This document shows positions 43,888 through 57,685 of a stretch of 64,000 bases of DNA, one piece after another (positions within the stretch are counted from its first letter, which is position 1; each line of letters begins with the position of its first letter). The notes under the pieces were generated by a model. That model worked only from the letters and a program-made list of their open reading frames with translations, was not told the DNA's origin and made no database searches. The stretch is from Panagrolaimus kolymaensis (Eukaryota; Nematoda; Chromadorea; Rhabditida; Panagrolaimidae). Location: NCBI GenBank assembly GCA_028622995.1, contig JAJQJQ010000052.1, positions 372,001-436,000 of the forward strand, given 5' to 3'. A program made the translations under genes and the position numbers.

Positions 43888-45993
43888 TCATTTTGGCTTC
43901 TTTTTTTTTTTCGAAGGGTTTTCAATGATGAGTACTTTGCTTTCGGCTGCTTCTTTTGATTTTGAATTTGATCGCTTTTCTTCTGAATTGTTTGGAGTTG
44001 AATTTGTATTAACGTGTTTGACATCGTAGAAACAATCAGAATTCATTGCAGATGCAGCTTCAATTGCGTTGGCTGGATACCCAAAAGCATTTCGTTCTTC
44101 GATGGATGAGTTACGCTTCCAAAATGGCAATTCACGACTAAAAATGGAATACGAAATTAGTAATAGTAAAAATAAAACAGATAAACATACCGAAAAACGG
44201 CAAGAGCATGACGACGAACTTCATCAGCATTATTGAGTGAGAACCCAACAACGAGCAACAAAGCCATGGAATATTTCTGAAGATGTTCTTCATCAACAGG
44301 AATGGAATGGCCAAATTCAAGTGCAAAACATGTGAATCGGATGTATTCAGGAGTGTCAGGTTGTTGAAGGTATGTTCGAGTTGGTTTTGACAATTTCATT
44401 GCTCTACCATCTTCGTTGAATTTAAGACCATGTTCTTTTAGTTGTTCGATTGCTTTTCCTCTGAAAAAAAAGAAGAGATAAAGTTGTTATTGAATCCAAA
44501 AAATAAACATACACAAGTTGATTGATAGTGATAAAGATGTCACCGACGTAGTTACAAAGGAGTGAGATTTCCACGCTGAGAAGCTTCTTCTTTGGATTTG
44601 GTTTGTAATCCCTAAAAAACAAAAGGTGACTTTAATTTTGTAAAAGCAAAATTTTACTTTGCCAATGATTCAGCCATTTTCTTTCCAATCAAGCCACTTC
44701 TTGCCATGGATTTATAGTGAGCTTCGTATGCCGTATTCTTGTTGAGGGATCTTTGAGATTCAACACTATCCTTGAATCGACCACGCATTCTGCTACCAGA
44801 GCTTCCAGATGTTGTTCTAAAAGGATGTACCCATCGATTTTGTTGTTGTTTGAGTTTCTTTGGAGCTACATGTTCGACGATAGGTTCTTTAGACTCTGAA
44901 ATAACAGGAGCAGGTAGAAAAGGCGGTGGAGGTTCTTCAGTGGCTTCAGTGGTTTCCTTTCTTGGCTTTGATTCAGTTGGTTTGATTTCCTTTGGAACTA
45001 TCTTTGGATCTTCTTTTGTAACTTTAGGATGAAGAGCACCGAACTTCTTTACTGCTTCTTTCACTTTTTGAGGTTTCACTTCTTTTTTGTCAGGTTCCAC
45101 TATTGCCACTTCTTTGACTTTTTCAGGAGCTTCTTCTTTGACAGACTTAATAACGACCACTTCTTTCAAATCTTGATTCAAAGCTTGTTTCTTCTTCTTG
45201 TTCGCTCTTTTTCTGTAACATACGACGGCACTAAAATGTTTGATGTTATTAGAAGCATATACATAGAAAACATACACAACGATGATAATGATGATGATGA
45301 CCGCAACAGAAACAACGATGCAGACAATCATAATAGTCGATCCATTGGAAGTTGAAGCTTCGGTTGACGATGAGAGAATGGAAGTTGAAGACGATGATGT
45401 TGTTGTTGTTGCAGGAGTCGCAGGGACATATATCTTTGCATTGAGGATTGTAATTTGACATGATTCCGAAACTTGACGAACATCGATTGTTATGATGTTA
45501 TCTTTATCAAAAACAGGATCACAGCTAGCAACTTGTCTACCACAATAAGATGATACACGTTTCTTCATTCGAGTAGAAACACCACAGTTCTTAAAATCCT
45601 CTCTAAAGAATTGATTGGTAACGAAGAATAGTTTTTCCTGCGTTGTAGAAATCTTGAATCCACAATAGTTTGGTTGACACACTTTTTCAGCATCTTCGTT
45701 CGATGAGGCATCAGATTGGTAACAAAAAAGAACGCTAAAAACAGAAGTAATTTTAAAGATAAAAATACGAAAAAAACTTACTCTCCGTAACAATTAGGGT
45801 AATCAACATGAACATCCAAAAAACCATTTGTAAGAACCAATTGAACAATTCCAGGAGACTTGAGTTTTACAGCATTTCCAATTTGTTCCACATAAGGATT
45901 ATAAACCATGAGTTTATTTGAATCATCAGAAGAGAGAACAGATTGAGAATTCACGACGAAGAGAAAAACCAAGAACGATGAAGAAAAACGCAT
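43888..45993 (-). CDS. Type I membrane protein, copy 3
   Basis: Exons 45993-45782, 45734-44658, 44611-44513, 44460-44191 and 44137-43888, about 635 aa. Architecture is as in copy 1: signal peptide, Cys-rich ectodomain, Thr/Ser stalk, transmembrane helix, and charged then structured cytoplasmic tail. Two patches differ from copies 1 and 2: about 40 ectodomain residues at the start of exon 2 (DASSNEDAEKV, QEKLFF) and six residues missing from the Ser/Lys C-terminus. Introns and the rest of the exons are nearly identical. Function is unknown. Confidence 0.85.
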
Positions 45994-47842
45994 TTTTGCT
46001 TTCTTTCTGCGAATGACGACTGTTTGCAAAAGTTTCAAAAAGTTGGAAATGAATGATTTTGAGCTTTTATATTTAATCATAGTCAATTTTGAAGCAACTT
46101 TGATAAATGCAAAAAAATCAAACAAAATTTGAATAATAATAAAATAAAAATGAAATTTTTTGAAAGAACGAAAAAAATGAATGTTAGCTAATTTTTCCCG
46201 CCTTTTTTTTCAACGTTTATGGGAATCAAATGTGTTATTTTTTTTTCTTGATTACAGTATAATTTTTTCTTTGACGTTAATCATATATAAGGGATATGAA
46301 AGGTTAGTATTATTTGTGATTCATAGCTTCCTGCAACATTACCTGCTATTCCATTTACTTATTTTTTTAAAACTAATTTTGCTCGAAGCAAATTTAATGA
46401 AACTTAGAATTTAAAAAATCGTTGAGTCTATAGAAGTAATAAGTTTCAGGATATGGTTTTCAAGAAAGCTTATAAAACAAAAGTATTGTATTATTTTTTA
46501 TTGGTTAGTAAAAAAATTGAATTAGCGTTGATATCCTTCTTTTCTTTTTTGCTTGCATTTTGTTATTCCTTTTTTTTTTTTCTCGATAGCTCTGAATAAT
46601 TTTTGCTTTCTAATGTAAAATTTTCTTGGACTAACGAACTACTGTAAAGCTTTTTTTCTTTACCTTTCTTCTTTTGCCATTTTCCCTAATTTTGGTGAAT
46701 GAAAAATAAAAAATATGCCAAGTTACTGGGGAATAAAATAAAAATTGTGGCATTGTTGTTGGTTAAACAAAAAATTATAAATATAAGATTCGTTGACTTA
46801 TCTTTGAACTTTTTGTTGTGACTAATCAAAGAAATGTGGCTAGCATAATGAAATCCAGAAAATTTTTATTCTTGAACTTGTAAAAATCTTGGATTCTCAC
46901 AAATTTTTTTATTTTATTATAGTCAAACAACGCTTCGCTTTCGAAACTGATTAAAAGCAGCAATTTCAGTAAATCCAGAAAGTAACAACAACAATCCATC
47001 GTTGCTTGATTTTTATTTTAAAGAAAATCAACATTGCTTCCTTGCGTTTGCATAAACAAAAAAAAAATTTCCATCATTTTTATTTTTATGTTTTTATATT
47101 TTTTTGATGATAAAAATAATTTACAATTAATTGCATATTTTGAATTTCTTTTTTTGTTTTTGTTTGTAAGATGATGGTTTAGTTATTAATTGAAAGTATA
47201 TTCACAATTTAATATTATCAAATTCTAGAAAGCAAAATTCATACATTTATTTCATTTTTGGAAGTCTCGAAGCAAAGAATAAAAGAAGAAACATTGCTGC
47301 TTGCGTTTGCGTAAACAAAAAATCTTCAATTTTTTTTCTTCGTTTTTTTTTGTTTTGTGAAAAACATTTTTATAAATATATTAAACTAAATTTTTTTTTG
47401 AAAATTTTTAAGAACCTAAACAGCAATTTAAAATACTATACTTACAAACAGATGAAACTGTGGAATACAAATACATCGAAACTTATTCAACTTTGATTTT
47501 GTGAAAAATAAAAAAATTTAACCAAAAAATTTTCAATTATAAAATTTGCGCAGTCTAATTTCGGATTTGCAACTTTCTTTATTTCATTTAGATTCCAATT
47601 ATTATTATTATTTTTAAAAATAAGAAAAGAAGAATTCATCATAAAAATTAAACTTCAAACAATTCAAACTTTTGATAACAAATTTACATAATTCTTTTGC
47701 CCAAAACATAAGCTCTCGATTTTCTATTCCCTGTATTTTTTTTGTTGATGAAAAACGACTTTGGAATTCAATTCATTCATTAGTTTCTTTCGTTTGCTTC
47801 TTTAATTTTACCACTTCTACCAAAATTTCATTACTGTAAATA
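45994..47842. other. Upstream region, array junction and spacer, copy II
   Basis: 45994-46685 is the upstream region and tail of membrane-protein copy 3, similar to copy 1 but with more small differences. The array junction is at 46685/46686. 46686-47842 is AT-rich spacer with no supported gene. Confidence 0.5.
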
Positions 47843-48497
47843 CTATAACTCATTTTTTTTCAACTTCGAGAAATCGAGTCCAACGCCAAAAATCGAAATC
47901 CGCTGTTGTGGGATTGATTTTTTGCATCCCGGGGTAATTTTAGTTGGAGAATTTAGCCTTTCCATTAGTTTTTACATATCATACCCTCAAAGTGGCTGTG
48001 GGAAATTTGCATATGGCTATAATAAATTTTTTTCAAGTTATGTATTTTTATAGAGGGGAAATCATTTTTCAGCCTCCTGCGCATATCCTGAGTAAATTTC
48101 ATAGTTCAACATCCACATATTGGTGGAGTTACATAGCCCCGAAATCTTGTATAAAACCTATGTCCTCTATTATCTCCAAAACTGCGATGGCCCCATTCCC
48201 CTACTATACACCATATGAAAGCCCGTCAAAAACTGTCCCTAATCCCCTCTATAAAGCGTACTCAAAGTTGGGGGAAGGGGTTCAAATAAATTAAAGAAAA
48301 TTTGCATATTACTTCTATAGCGGCATAATGCTATTTTCATTAGGAAAAGTGTAAAAGTCGTAATTCAAAAGTTTCTTAAAATAATTTTTTACATATTATG
48401 GCATCAATAACTTTTTACAAATATGAAGATAAATTTTTTTTGGAATTTCTGTAAATTACTGTATATGCTTTTGTTCTCAATGGCCTTCATAAATATG

Positions 48498-51400
48498 TTA
48501 AATTCCAGTGGCACTCATTTCTCGAACTGTGGTGGGAAGTTCGACTGTTACACCATTTGACAGCTTAGTTTTTACAGTGCCAAATGGTATACCAGTAGTA
48601 ATAATTTCGCTGGTGAAAAAAGCGACAAAGGACTCTAATTTATCCATTGTAATGTTTTCTTTATAGCTCCGTTGTTGGGGTAGCTGTCCGCTTTTAGCTC
48701 TTCGAGCGACTTTTTTAGCTTCATTATATTCATGTGACGTTAGATTAACAAAAACGCTTTCAACCATTTGATAAGGAAGTGCACACTGAAAAAAAAACCC
48801 TTATTTTTTGAGTGGAAAACCCTCATTCCATGGAGTATTAAGCAACTAATTTTTGCCCTAAAGGGCTCACCAACCCTCATTCAAAAGTGAGGGTTTTACA
48901 ACAGTTTTTTAAGGGTAAAACACATGGAAAATGAGTGTTAAACCTCTTATTTTCGCCTTATCTCTCATTTGGATTAATGCTGTAAAAACCCCTAATATTG
49001 CTATAATCCTGCCTTTTTTATACTATTCCCAGGGCATGGTACACACACTTCTCAAAACAAAAGTTAACTATAAAAGCATTAATTTATCACAATATAAACA
49101 AAAACAAAACATAAAAATAACAAAAACAAGACTTAAAAAAGTTGTGTGAGATTATTTGTTGTCGATTGAATAGCATTTTGCGAAGAGGGATCAAGAGAAC
49201 CATCGATACGACGTCGTTTTGGGTTGAAGGAGATTGAGATGTTTCATTAAACATATTTGCCGAATGTTCTTCTTCACTTCTTATTTGATTATCATTTGCA
49301 AGATGTGTAGGCGATTGAAGTTCAAATTGTGTCGATGCTTGAGATGTCGATTGCCCATTCCTTGCTAAAATTTAAAGATCAAGTTAAGAAAAAAAAAGTA
49401 AATACAAACCATGAGGTCGGCGAAGAACGTCAAAGAGTTGTTGGCGTGCAGGATTGTTATTAGTCTTCATACCCATCATCACTTCAAAAAAGTAGGCAAT
49501 TGGTCGAGTATCTTTATCATAAACAAGGTTAAAAACCCAGATTGCTTCCATGTAAGATTGAATAGCATCGGCGAATGTTCCTTTGACCTAAAAAGAATGT
49601 CATAGTAAAAATTAAAGAAAGAACTTACTTGTAATGCTTCTTTCCCAACAGCGATGTAGTAAGTAGCTCGAGGTACAGTGCCGAGTGCTAGGATTGCAGG
49701 AGAATTGATACGTTGCTGAGTGAGCTGAGTAAGTCCATCACGATGACTGCTACTTTCCTATAAAATAAAATAAGTTCAAAAGCATTTAATATGTTGAAAA
49801 AAAAGTACCATGCAATCGATAACGAAGCGAGATCAGGAGAACCAGTGGAAAGCCGTTGTTTGGTGTTGTTGGTACTTCAGTAGTGTGATCATCTTCTTAA
49901 ATATTTGACGAGTGCTATTCTTCATTTGCATCTCAAGCCTCCCCTCTTTATCTAAATTTATCAAAGTTGTTTTGCCTTGTCTCGTCCGTGATTAGTTTTG
50001 TAGAGTATTATTTTGTACCATGCCCGAAGTTTTAGTCCAAACACATTTTTTAAAAGTATTTGCCTTCTTACCTTTTTATTCCATCTGATTCTTAGATAAT
50101 AGTCATATTTAGGGGTTATAACCTCCATTTTATAAATTTTGGGGGTAAAAACCACATTAATAGTACATGGGTTCAATAACCCTCATATTTTAATTGAGTG
50201 TTCACTGACCACCAAAAAAAATGTGGCAAAACCCTCAAAATATAGTGGTTTTACCTCAAAAAATGAATGAGGGTTTTACACCAAACGGGTTTTTTTTTTC
50301 AGTGCATCAGCAAGAATTGAGAGGTATCTCCGTCTTTCCAAGCTGGAAGTAGCTTTATAATAAAATTTTTTTACTTCTTTAATCATTTCTATTTGAGCAT
50401 CATTTTAGAAGCCAATTAGATTTTTTTTAATTTGAGGGAGCATTTGAGTTAAAGAAGCTTCTTTCAACTTTTCACTATCCTTTTCACCCACGAGAAGCAC
50501 CGCTGATTTATCATAAACAACGCGTAAGGTGGCCATATATTCGAATTTGCTACTTCGTGATAGTTGTTCCCACGATTTAGAAGAGAAATGATGTTTGATA
50601 TCGTGCTCATTCAAAAAATAGATAAAACTTTTTTTTTTGATTCTGGAGTTTTTGCAGCTTCTTCCACAAATGGTTTCAGTGGCTGTATTTGTTCAACAAT
50701 TACCTTTTTGTCCTCAATTTCATCAGTTTGTGTATCTTTGGTTTGCATGGGGCATGTTGTGAGCTGCTTATATCGTTCCATAATATTGGTTACATAAGAG
50801 CGATGATCCCGACAAAAAGCTTAAAATAAATTTTTTTGATAGGAAATGAAATATATAAATTGGGAAAGCATTAAGCGAAAAAATATTTGGAAATTATTAA
50901 ATGTTGTTGAAATTTATAAATTATAAATTCAAGCAAGATGTTTTTAATTTTAATAAATTTTTTAGTTTACTTTTAAGACTTTTACGGTGATATTTGTAAA
51001 AAAAGTAACTTAGTTTCATTAGCAGACAACATGAAAAGAAAAACACATTGTATTCTTAAATAATTTAAAAAAAGCAGAAGAAAATACTTTCTTTGGCAAT
51101 TAATTATTAATAAGCCGGTGCCACAAAAAGATACCAGCACAATTATTGAAAAAATAGATCAAGTAAAAAATGAAAAAGAATAGAAAAAATAATTCTTTTT
51201 AGACATAAAAACTTTCTTTAAAGAAAAGTATCACAGTGGATTGTTTCACAAAATAATCATAAGCTTTTTTATGAAACAAACACAGGTGTTGAAAACAAAG
51301 GTCCTTTTCGAAATGCACACACTCATAAAAAACTTTTTAAATTATTGTAACTTACGTGCTCCAATATGAACAAGGGTTTGATCCAAAAATAATATGGCTT

Positions 51401-52272
51401 TAGCTCTATCAAATGTTATAATACCATGATCTCCTTTAACAATATGAGAATGAAATGGCGGGATTTTAGGTGGCATCGAACATCCTGGGGCTTTATGAGA
51501 AAATTTTAAATGCATATTATTCTTCCAATTAGAACTCAGCTCATCGCGATGCTTCGAACATATATAATTTTTTTCAATATTAGCAACTTGAATAGGATTA
51601 TTCCAATCAATATCAAAACTTCCAGCACCACGGGCTAAAATAAGTGAGGCTTCATTTGGTGCTCCAGTGGAAAGGATACTTTCATTTTTATTCGCCATAA
51701 GCACATTAAAACTAAAATATTTTACTCATAAAAATGCATTCAAAAACCAATTATTTTACATAATAAATTCTTCAGAACATCCATCGCTAACTATTGAAAG
51801 TGGAGGTCGCTCGCCTTTTTCAAAATCAGAAATACGTGGCTTATCAAAAAAGCAATCATCCAATCTTGTTTTTTTATCAGAAGTTTCGCTTTTTTGAAGA
51901 GTAAGATATCTCATTTTTTCCATGACTTTTTCATTATTAAGATTTTCGCCACCAACTGCCATTTTCATTGAATGTGTTGGAACTGGATGGGAAGAACCTT
52001 GCCTATATAAAAAAGATACATTATTTAATTATTTCTCATACGTAAAAATTAATGATAAAGGTTTACCTTTCACTTTCTTCTTCTAATTCCTTCCTTGCCG
52101 ATGTCCAAAGTTTTTTTAATTTTTCCAATTCGGATGAAGTAAATTCGGGCAAGGGTATATCATGCTCGTTTTCTCTTAATTCCTTGATTACAAAACTCAA
52201 GGCTTTAAGATCATCATCAGAAGAAAAATTAGAAATTTCAAGCTCATCATCAGCATCCCCAGAATCACTCAT
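48498..52272 (-). pseudogene. Decayed transposon gene, copy II
   Basis: Shifted copy of 36806-40580: exons 52272-52067, 52002-51760, 51711-51356 and 50819-50405, with the same A-run shortfall, the same TAA and the same insertion. Confidence 0.6.
48784..50304. mobile_element. Nested CACTG-ended element, copy II
   Basis: Same ends, CA duplication and gene fragment (49133-49808 on minus) as copy I. A substitution next to the splice acceptor near 49756 changes AGGGAAG to AGGAAAG. Confidence 0.85.
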
Positions 52273-52949
52273 ATTTTGATTGCTATAACAAAAAATAGTA
52301 GGACTTTAATTTATTTGCAAAATGGAAAAAAGGTTGAAGCGGATAAACCATTCATTTTAGATGTATAGATTACATTGTATCACGCATTATTTTTATTTTT
52401 TAATGTAAAAAAATGGGATAAACAATTTCAAAAAAAAGCGGTGAAAAAAATAAATAAAACAAAAACAGCAACCAAGCTGCTGACCACAACGTGTCTAAAC
52501 ATTATAAGAAATGTTTTTTCCAAAAAATGGAAGCTGCCACTATTTTTTTCAATATCAAGTCCAAATAAAAGTACTCGCTCGCAAAATGATCTTTAAATGT
52601 GTGAGAAAATGTTTTTTTCTTCTTTGAAATGACTGGTTCAAAAAAAGATGAGTAACTTTTATTCGCCGATAAAAATTTTGTTTTCCCAACCTTTAAATAC
52701 TGCGCTGAGAAATGGACAAAAAGAATTCGAATAAGTTTTGAAACAAGGAAATAGAAAAATGCATACCATTGTAATTTCTTTTGGCACAAATGTTGATATT
52801 CGTAATTGCATTATCCATTCTAAATCATTTTTGTGTAGATAAAAATACGTTTAATACATTTTTTTTTTCAATCTTTCGTGATATCTTTGAAAAATAATAC
52901 GAAAATTATAAAAAATAAAAAAATACCACACAAATAATAATTATCAAAA

Positions 52950-53020
52950 AAAAACTAAGGGAATCGAACCAATGCATTGCGAATGCAAGCAAAAAGTCAA
53001 AACCACTATGCCAAACATCA
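52950..53020 (-). pseudogene. tRNA-like relic, copy II
   Basis: Same A-box and B-box remnant as at 41258-41328. Confidence 0.4.
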
Positions 53021-53691
53021 TAAGATAACATATCTATGAAGGCCATTGAGAACAAAAGCATATACAGTAATTTACAGAAATTCCAAAAAAAATTTATCTT
53101 CATATTTGTAAAAAGTTATTGATGCCATAATATGTAAAAAATTATTTTAAGAAACTTTTGAATTACGACTTTTACACTTTTCCTAATGAAAATAGCATTA
53201 TGCCGCTATAGAAGTAATATGCAAATTTTCTTTAATTTATTTGAACCCCTTCCCCCAACTTTGAGTACGCTTTATAGAGGGGATTAGGGACAGTTTTTGA
53301 CGGGCTTTCATATGGTGTATAGTAGGGGAATGGGGCCATCGCAGTTTTGGAGATAATAGAGGACATAGGTTTTATACAAGATTTCGGGGCTATGTAACTC
53401 CACCAATATGTGGATGTTGAACTATGAAATTTACTCAGGATATGCGCAGGAGGCTGAAAAATGATTTCCCCTCTATAAAAATACATAACTTGAAAAAAAT
53501 TTATTATAGCCATATGCAAATTTCCCACAGCCACTTTGAGGGTATGATATGTAAAAACTAATGGAAAGGCTAAATTCTCCAACTAAAATTACCCCGGGAT
53601 GCAAAAAATCAATCCCACAACAGCGGATTTCGATTTTTGGCGTTGGACTCAACCTTCCATTTTTGCTTGAAGTTGAAAAAAAATGAGTTCT

Positions 53692-54078
53692 ATTCTTTTT
53701 TACCTTAGTCACTAACATCAGAATCTATTTTTATTTCAGGATATTTTTTTAAAGTCCTAAAAAATTTTTTTGAGTCTCCTCTATTTTTCTATTTTTTCCT
53801 TTCCAAATTTTTTTCTCTATTGAAAATGCAACAAAAAAGGGGCGTGCTCTGTTACAAATTATTGAAAATTACAATAATTTTTTGAAAGAAAGATAAACTT
53901 TTTATTTCTTATTCCTCTTGATAAAATGAATTTATTATTAATATATACTATTTAAATATTTGTTTTGATATTTTTACTATGATAACGAAGATGTTTAAAT
54001 CATAAACTTATTTCATTTTTCTTTTCTGTGTGTTTACAAAGGTTGATTGAGGTGCTTTTTAGTTAGATATTCTCGCGT
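53692..54078 (+). promoter_or_regulatory. COA7 upstream region, copy II
   Basis: Identical in content to 42000-42386. Confidence 0.35.
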
Positions 54079-54986
54079 ATGGCCAAGTTTACTAAGGAGG
54101 AGATTCTTGCAGAATTCGAAGAAACCCAAAAAGAACGAAGAGAATATGTCAAAAACATTGGAATCGAATATCGTTATGGATGTTATGAAGAGAAGCGAGG
54201 AGATTCGTGCCATCTTTTAGGCGAATATATGGAAGCAATTGAACAAAATTTTAAAACCTCTTTTACGCTCTTTCGTGATAATTGTGAAATTCGAAAATAT
54301 CCTAAAAGCTGTTACAAATATGCAATGTATTTATTGAGTGGAAAAGAATGTGAACCAAGTTTTGTGAAAACGATCAAACCTTTGGAACTAGCATGTTCAG
54401 ATAATATACCTCCTGCGTGTCGATATTTAGCTTTGGTTAATTGGAACAGCCATGATAATGTTCCACCAAATTCAAAAAAAGCTGAAGAAGCTATGAAAAA
54501 GTAAGTTTTTGCATCGATGTTTTTTTGACAAGAAGTTTGTTAGCTTTCGGCTTTTGACTAACTCATGTTGTACTTTTGGAGATTTTCTTCTAACCTTTAT
54601 CATTTTCAGAGCATGCGATCTCGAAGATCCCGAATCTTGTTGGCTACTAAGTACATGGTATATGGGTCCTGGAACAAAATTTAAAACTAAAGGTGGTGAT
54701 CGGAATAAACGAGAACTAGGACAACTTGAAAAGAATCCTGAAAAAGCTTTAGAATATGGTATTCGAGCATGTGAATTTAACATTCCTCAATCATGTGCAA
54801 ATGTTTCAAGGTTTGTTTTCTTTGTTAGCTATTTCACTTATTGCTTTTGTATGTTTTAGAATGTTTAAAATTGGTGATGGAATACCGAAAGATCTCGAAA
54901 AAGCTAAAGAATATCATGATAAAGCAACTGGACTTATTGAATTGTTGAGAAGTAGGAATGCTAATGCCGGATTTACTGGAGCCTAA
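54079..54986 (+). CDS. coa7: COA7-like assembly factor, copy II
   Basis: Exons 54079-54500, 54610-54810 and 54860-54986. Its reading frames are identical to copy I, so both copies are apparently functional and not diverging. A third copy would lie just beyond the window end if the array continues. Confidence 0.9.
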
Positions 54987-55579
54987 TATAGTTTTTTTGT
55001 TTGTCGTTTGCTATTGTAAATTTTGATTGTGATATGTAATAGGAATTAAATAAAGTTGATTATTTTGTTTGTTTGAAAATTTCTTTGACGATACAATGTT
55101 TTTTATAAAGAATTGGATCATGATTAAAGGTATGAAGCTTACTTACACAGTATCAAGTAACGAAAAAAAGTAACGAGAAATCGATTGTGATTCATTATGG
55201 ATTATCAAAAGATACTAAAAATGTTACAACAAAATCGAAGCTTGTTATAAGGTTTTTAACATTACCGTTCGCCTGACCTTCTTTCATTTCTTGCATTCTC
55301 TCATTTCTCTGTAAAATTTTGAAAGTTCTCTTCAAAGTGTAAGTATTAGTGAAAGTGATCAGTAACGTTAAATTTCAATAATCTTTTTTTGTTGATTTCT
55401 TCGAATAAAACTAATTTCAAAGTGTTTGGACACAACATATGGAAACAAGTTTGTGAAACAAAAGACAATACAAAAATGATTGTTTAAAAAAATATTTATT
55501 ATTAGAAACTCATTTTTGAATATTAATATTATTATTACATACAAATACAAAAACGAAAAAACACAAATTCAATCTCCAA
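54987..55579. other. Convergent 3' intergenic region, copy II
   Basis: Same as 43295-43887, with the COA7 AATAAA at about 55049-55054. No further gene is seen. Confidence 0.5.
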
Positions 55580-57685
55580 TCATTTTGGCTTCTTTTTTTT
55601 TTTCGAAGGGTTTTCAATGATGAGTACTTTGCTTTCGGCTGCTTCTTTTGATTTTGAATTTGATCGCTTTTCTTCTGAATTGTTTGGAGTTGAATTTGTA
55701 TTAACGTGTTTGACATCGTAGAAACAATCAGAATTCATTGCAGATGCAGCTTCAATTGCGTTGGCTGGATACCCAAAAGCATTTCGTTCTTCGATGGATG
55801 AGTTACGCTTCCAAAATGGCAATTCACGACTAAAAATGGAATACGAAATTAGTAATAGTAAAAATAAAACAGATAAACATACCGAAAAACGGCAAGAGCA
55901 TGACGACGAACTTCATCAGCATTATTGAGTGAGAACCCAACAACGAGCAACAAAGCCATGGAATATTTCTGAAGATGTTCTTCATCAACAGGAATGGAAT
56001 GGCCAAATTCAAGTGCAAAACATGTGAATCGGATGTATTCAGGAGTGTCAGGTTGTTGAAGGTATGTTCGAGTTGGTTTTGACAATTTCATTGCTCTACC
56101 ATCTTCGTTGAATTTAAGACCATGTTCTTTTAGTTGTTCGATTGCTTTTCCTCTGAAAAAAAAGAAGAGATAAAGTTGTTATTGAATCCAAAAAATAAAC
56201 ATACACAAGTTGATTGATAGTGATAAAGATGTCACCGACGTAGTTACAAAGGAGTGAGATTTCCACGCTGAGAAGCTTCTTCTTTGGATTTGGTTTGTAA
56301 TCCCTAAAAAACAAAAGGTGACTTTAATTTTGTAAAAGCAAAATTTTACTTTGCCAATGATTCAGCCATTTTCTTTCCAATCAAGCCACTTCTTGCCATG
56401 GATTTATAGTGAGCTTCGTATGCCGTATTCTTGTTGAGGGATCTTTGAGATTCAACACTATCCTTGAATCGACCACGCATTCTGCTACCAGAGCTTCCAG
56501 ATGTTGTTCTAAAAGGATGTACCCATCGATTTTGTTGTTGTTTGAGTTTCTTTGGAGCTACATGTTCGACGATAGGTTCTTTAGACTCTGAAATAACAGG
56601 AGCAGGTAGAAAAGGCGGTGGAGGTTCTTCAGTGGCTTCAGTGGTTTCCTTTCTTGGCTTTGATTCAGTTGGTTTGATTTCCTTTGGAACTATCTTTGGA
56701 TCTTCTTTTGTAACTTTAGGATGAAGAGCACCGAACTTCTTTACTGCTTCTTTCACTTTTTGAGGTTTCACTTCTTTTTTGTCAGGTTCCACTATTGCCA
56801 CTTCTTTGACTTTTTCAGGAGCTTCTTCTTTGACAGACTTAATAACGACCACTTCTTTCAAATCTTGATTCAAAGCTTGTTTCTTCTTCTTGTTCGCTCT
56901 TTTTCTGTAACATACGACGGCACTAAAATGTTTGATGTTATTAGAAGCATATACATAGAAAACATACACAACGATGATAATGATGATGATGACCGCAACA
57001 GAAACAACGATGCAGACAATCATAATAGTCGATCCATTGGAAGTTGAAGCTTCGGTTGACGATGAGAGAATGGAAGTTGAAGACGATGATGTTGTTGTTG
57101 TTGCAGGAGTCGCAGGGACATATATCTTTGCATTGAGGATTGTAATTTGACATGATTCCGAAACTTGACGAACATCGATTGTTATGATGTTATCTTTATC
57201 AAAAACAGGATCACAGCTAGCAACTTGTCTACCACAATAAGATGATACACGTTTCTTCATTCGAGTAGAAACACCACAGTTCTTAAAATCCTCTCTAAAG
57301 AATTGATTGGTAACGAAGAATAGTTTTTCCTGCGTTGTAGAAATCTTGAATCCACAATAGTTTGGTTGACACACTTTTTCAGCATCTTCGTTCGATGAGG
57401 CATCAGATTGGTAACAAAAAAGAACGCTAAAAACAGAAGTAATTTTAAAGATAAAAATACGAAAAAAACTTACTCTCCGTAACAATTAGGGTAATCAACA
57501 TGAACATCCAAAAAACCATTTGTAAGAACCAATTGAACAATTCCAGGAGACTTGAGTTTTACAGCATTTCCAATTTGTTCCACATAAGGATTATAAACCA
57601 TGAGTTTATTTGAATCATCAGAAGAGAGAACAGATTGAGAATTCACGACGAAGAGAAAAACCAAGAACGATGAAGAAAAACGCAT
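55580..57685 (-). CDS. Type I membrane protein, copy 4
   Basis: Exons 57685-57474, 57426-56350, 56303-56205, 56152-55883 and 55829-55580. Reading frames are identical to copy 3, as expected from the tandem duplication. Confidence 0.85.

Larger units (their letters stand above)
34699..46685. repeat. 11.7-kb tandem unit, copy I
   Basis: First copy of the array. It starts at CTAATTTTGGTGAATG and ends at CCATTTTCC. Contents are spacer, long-TIR transposon, COA7 and membrane-protein copy 3. It is about 295 bp longer than the other copies, mainly because of the 313-bp segment at 34975-35287. Confidence 0.93.
47843..53691. mobile_element. Long-TIR DNA transposon, copy II
   Basis: Same element as 36150-41999. 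TIRs are about 47843-48497 and 53029-53691. It carries the same gene lesions and nested insertion, so it was copied with the array and did not transpose independently. Confidence 0.8.
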
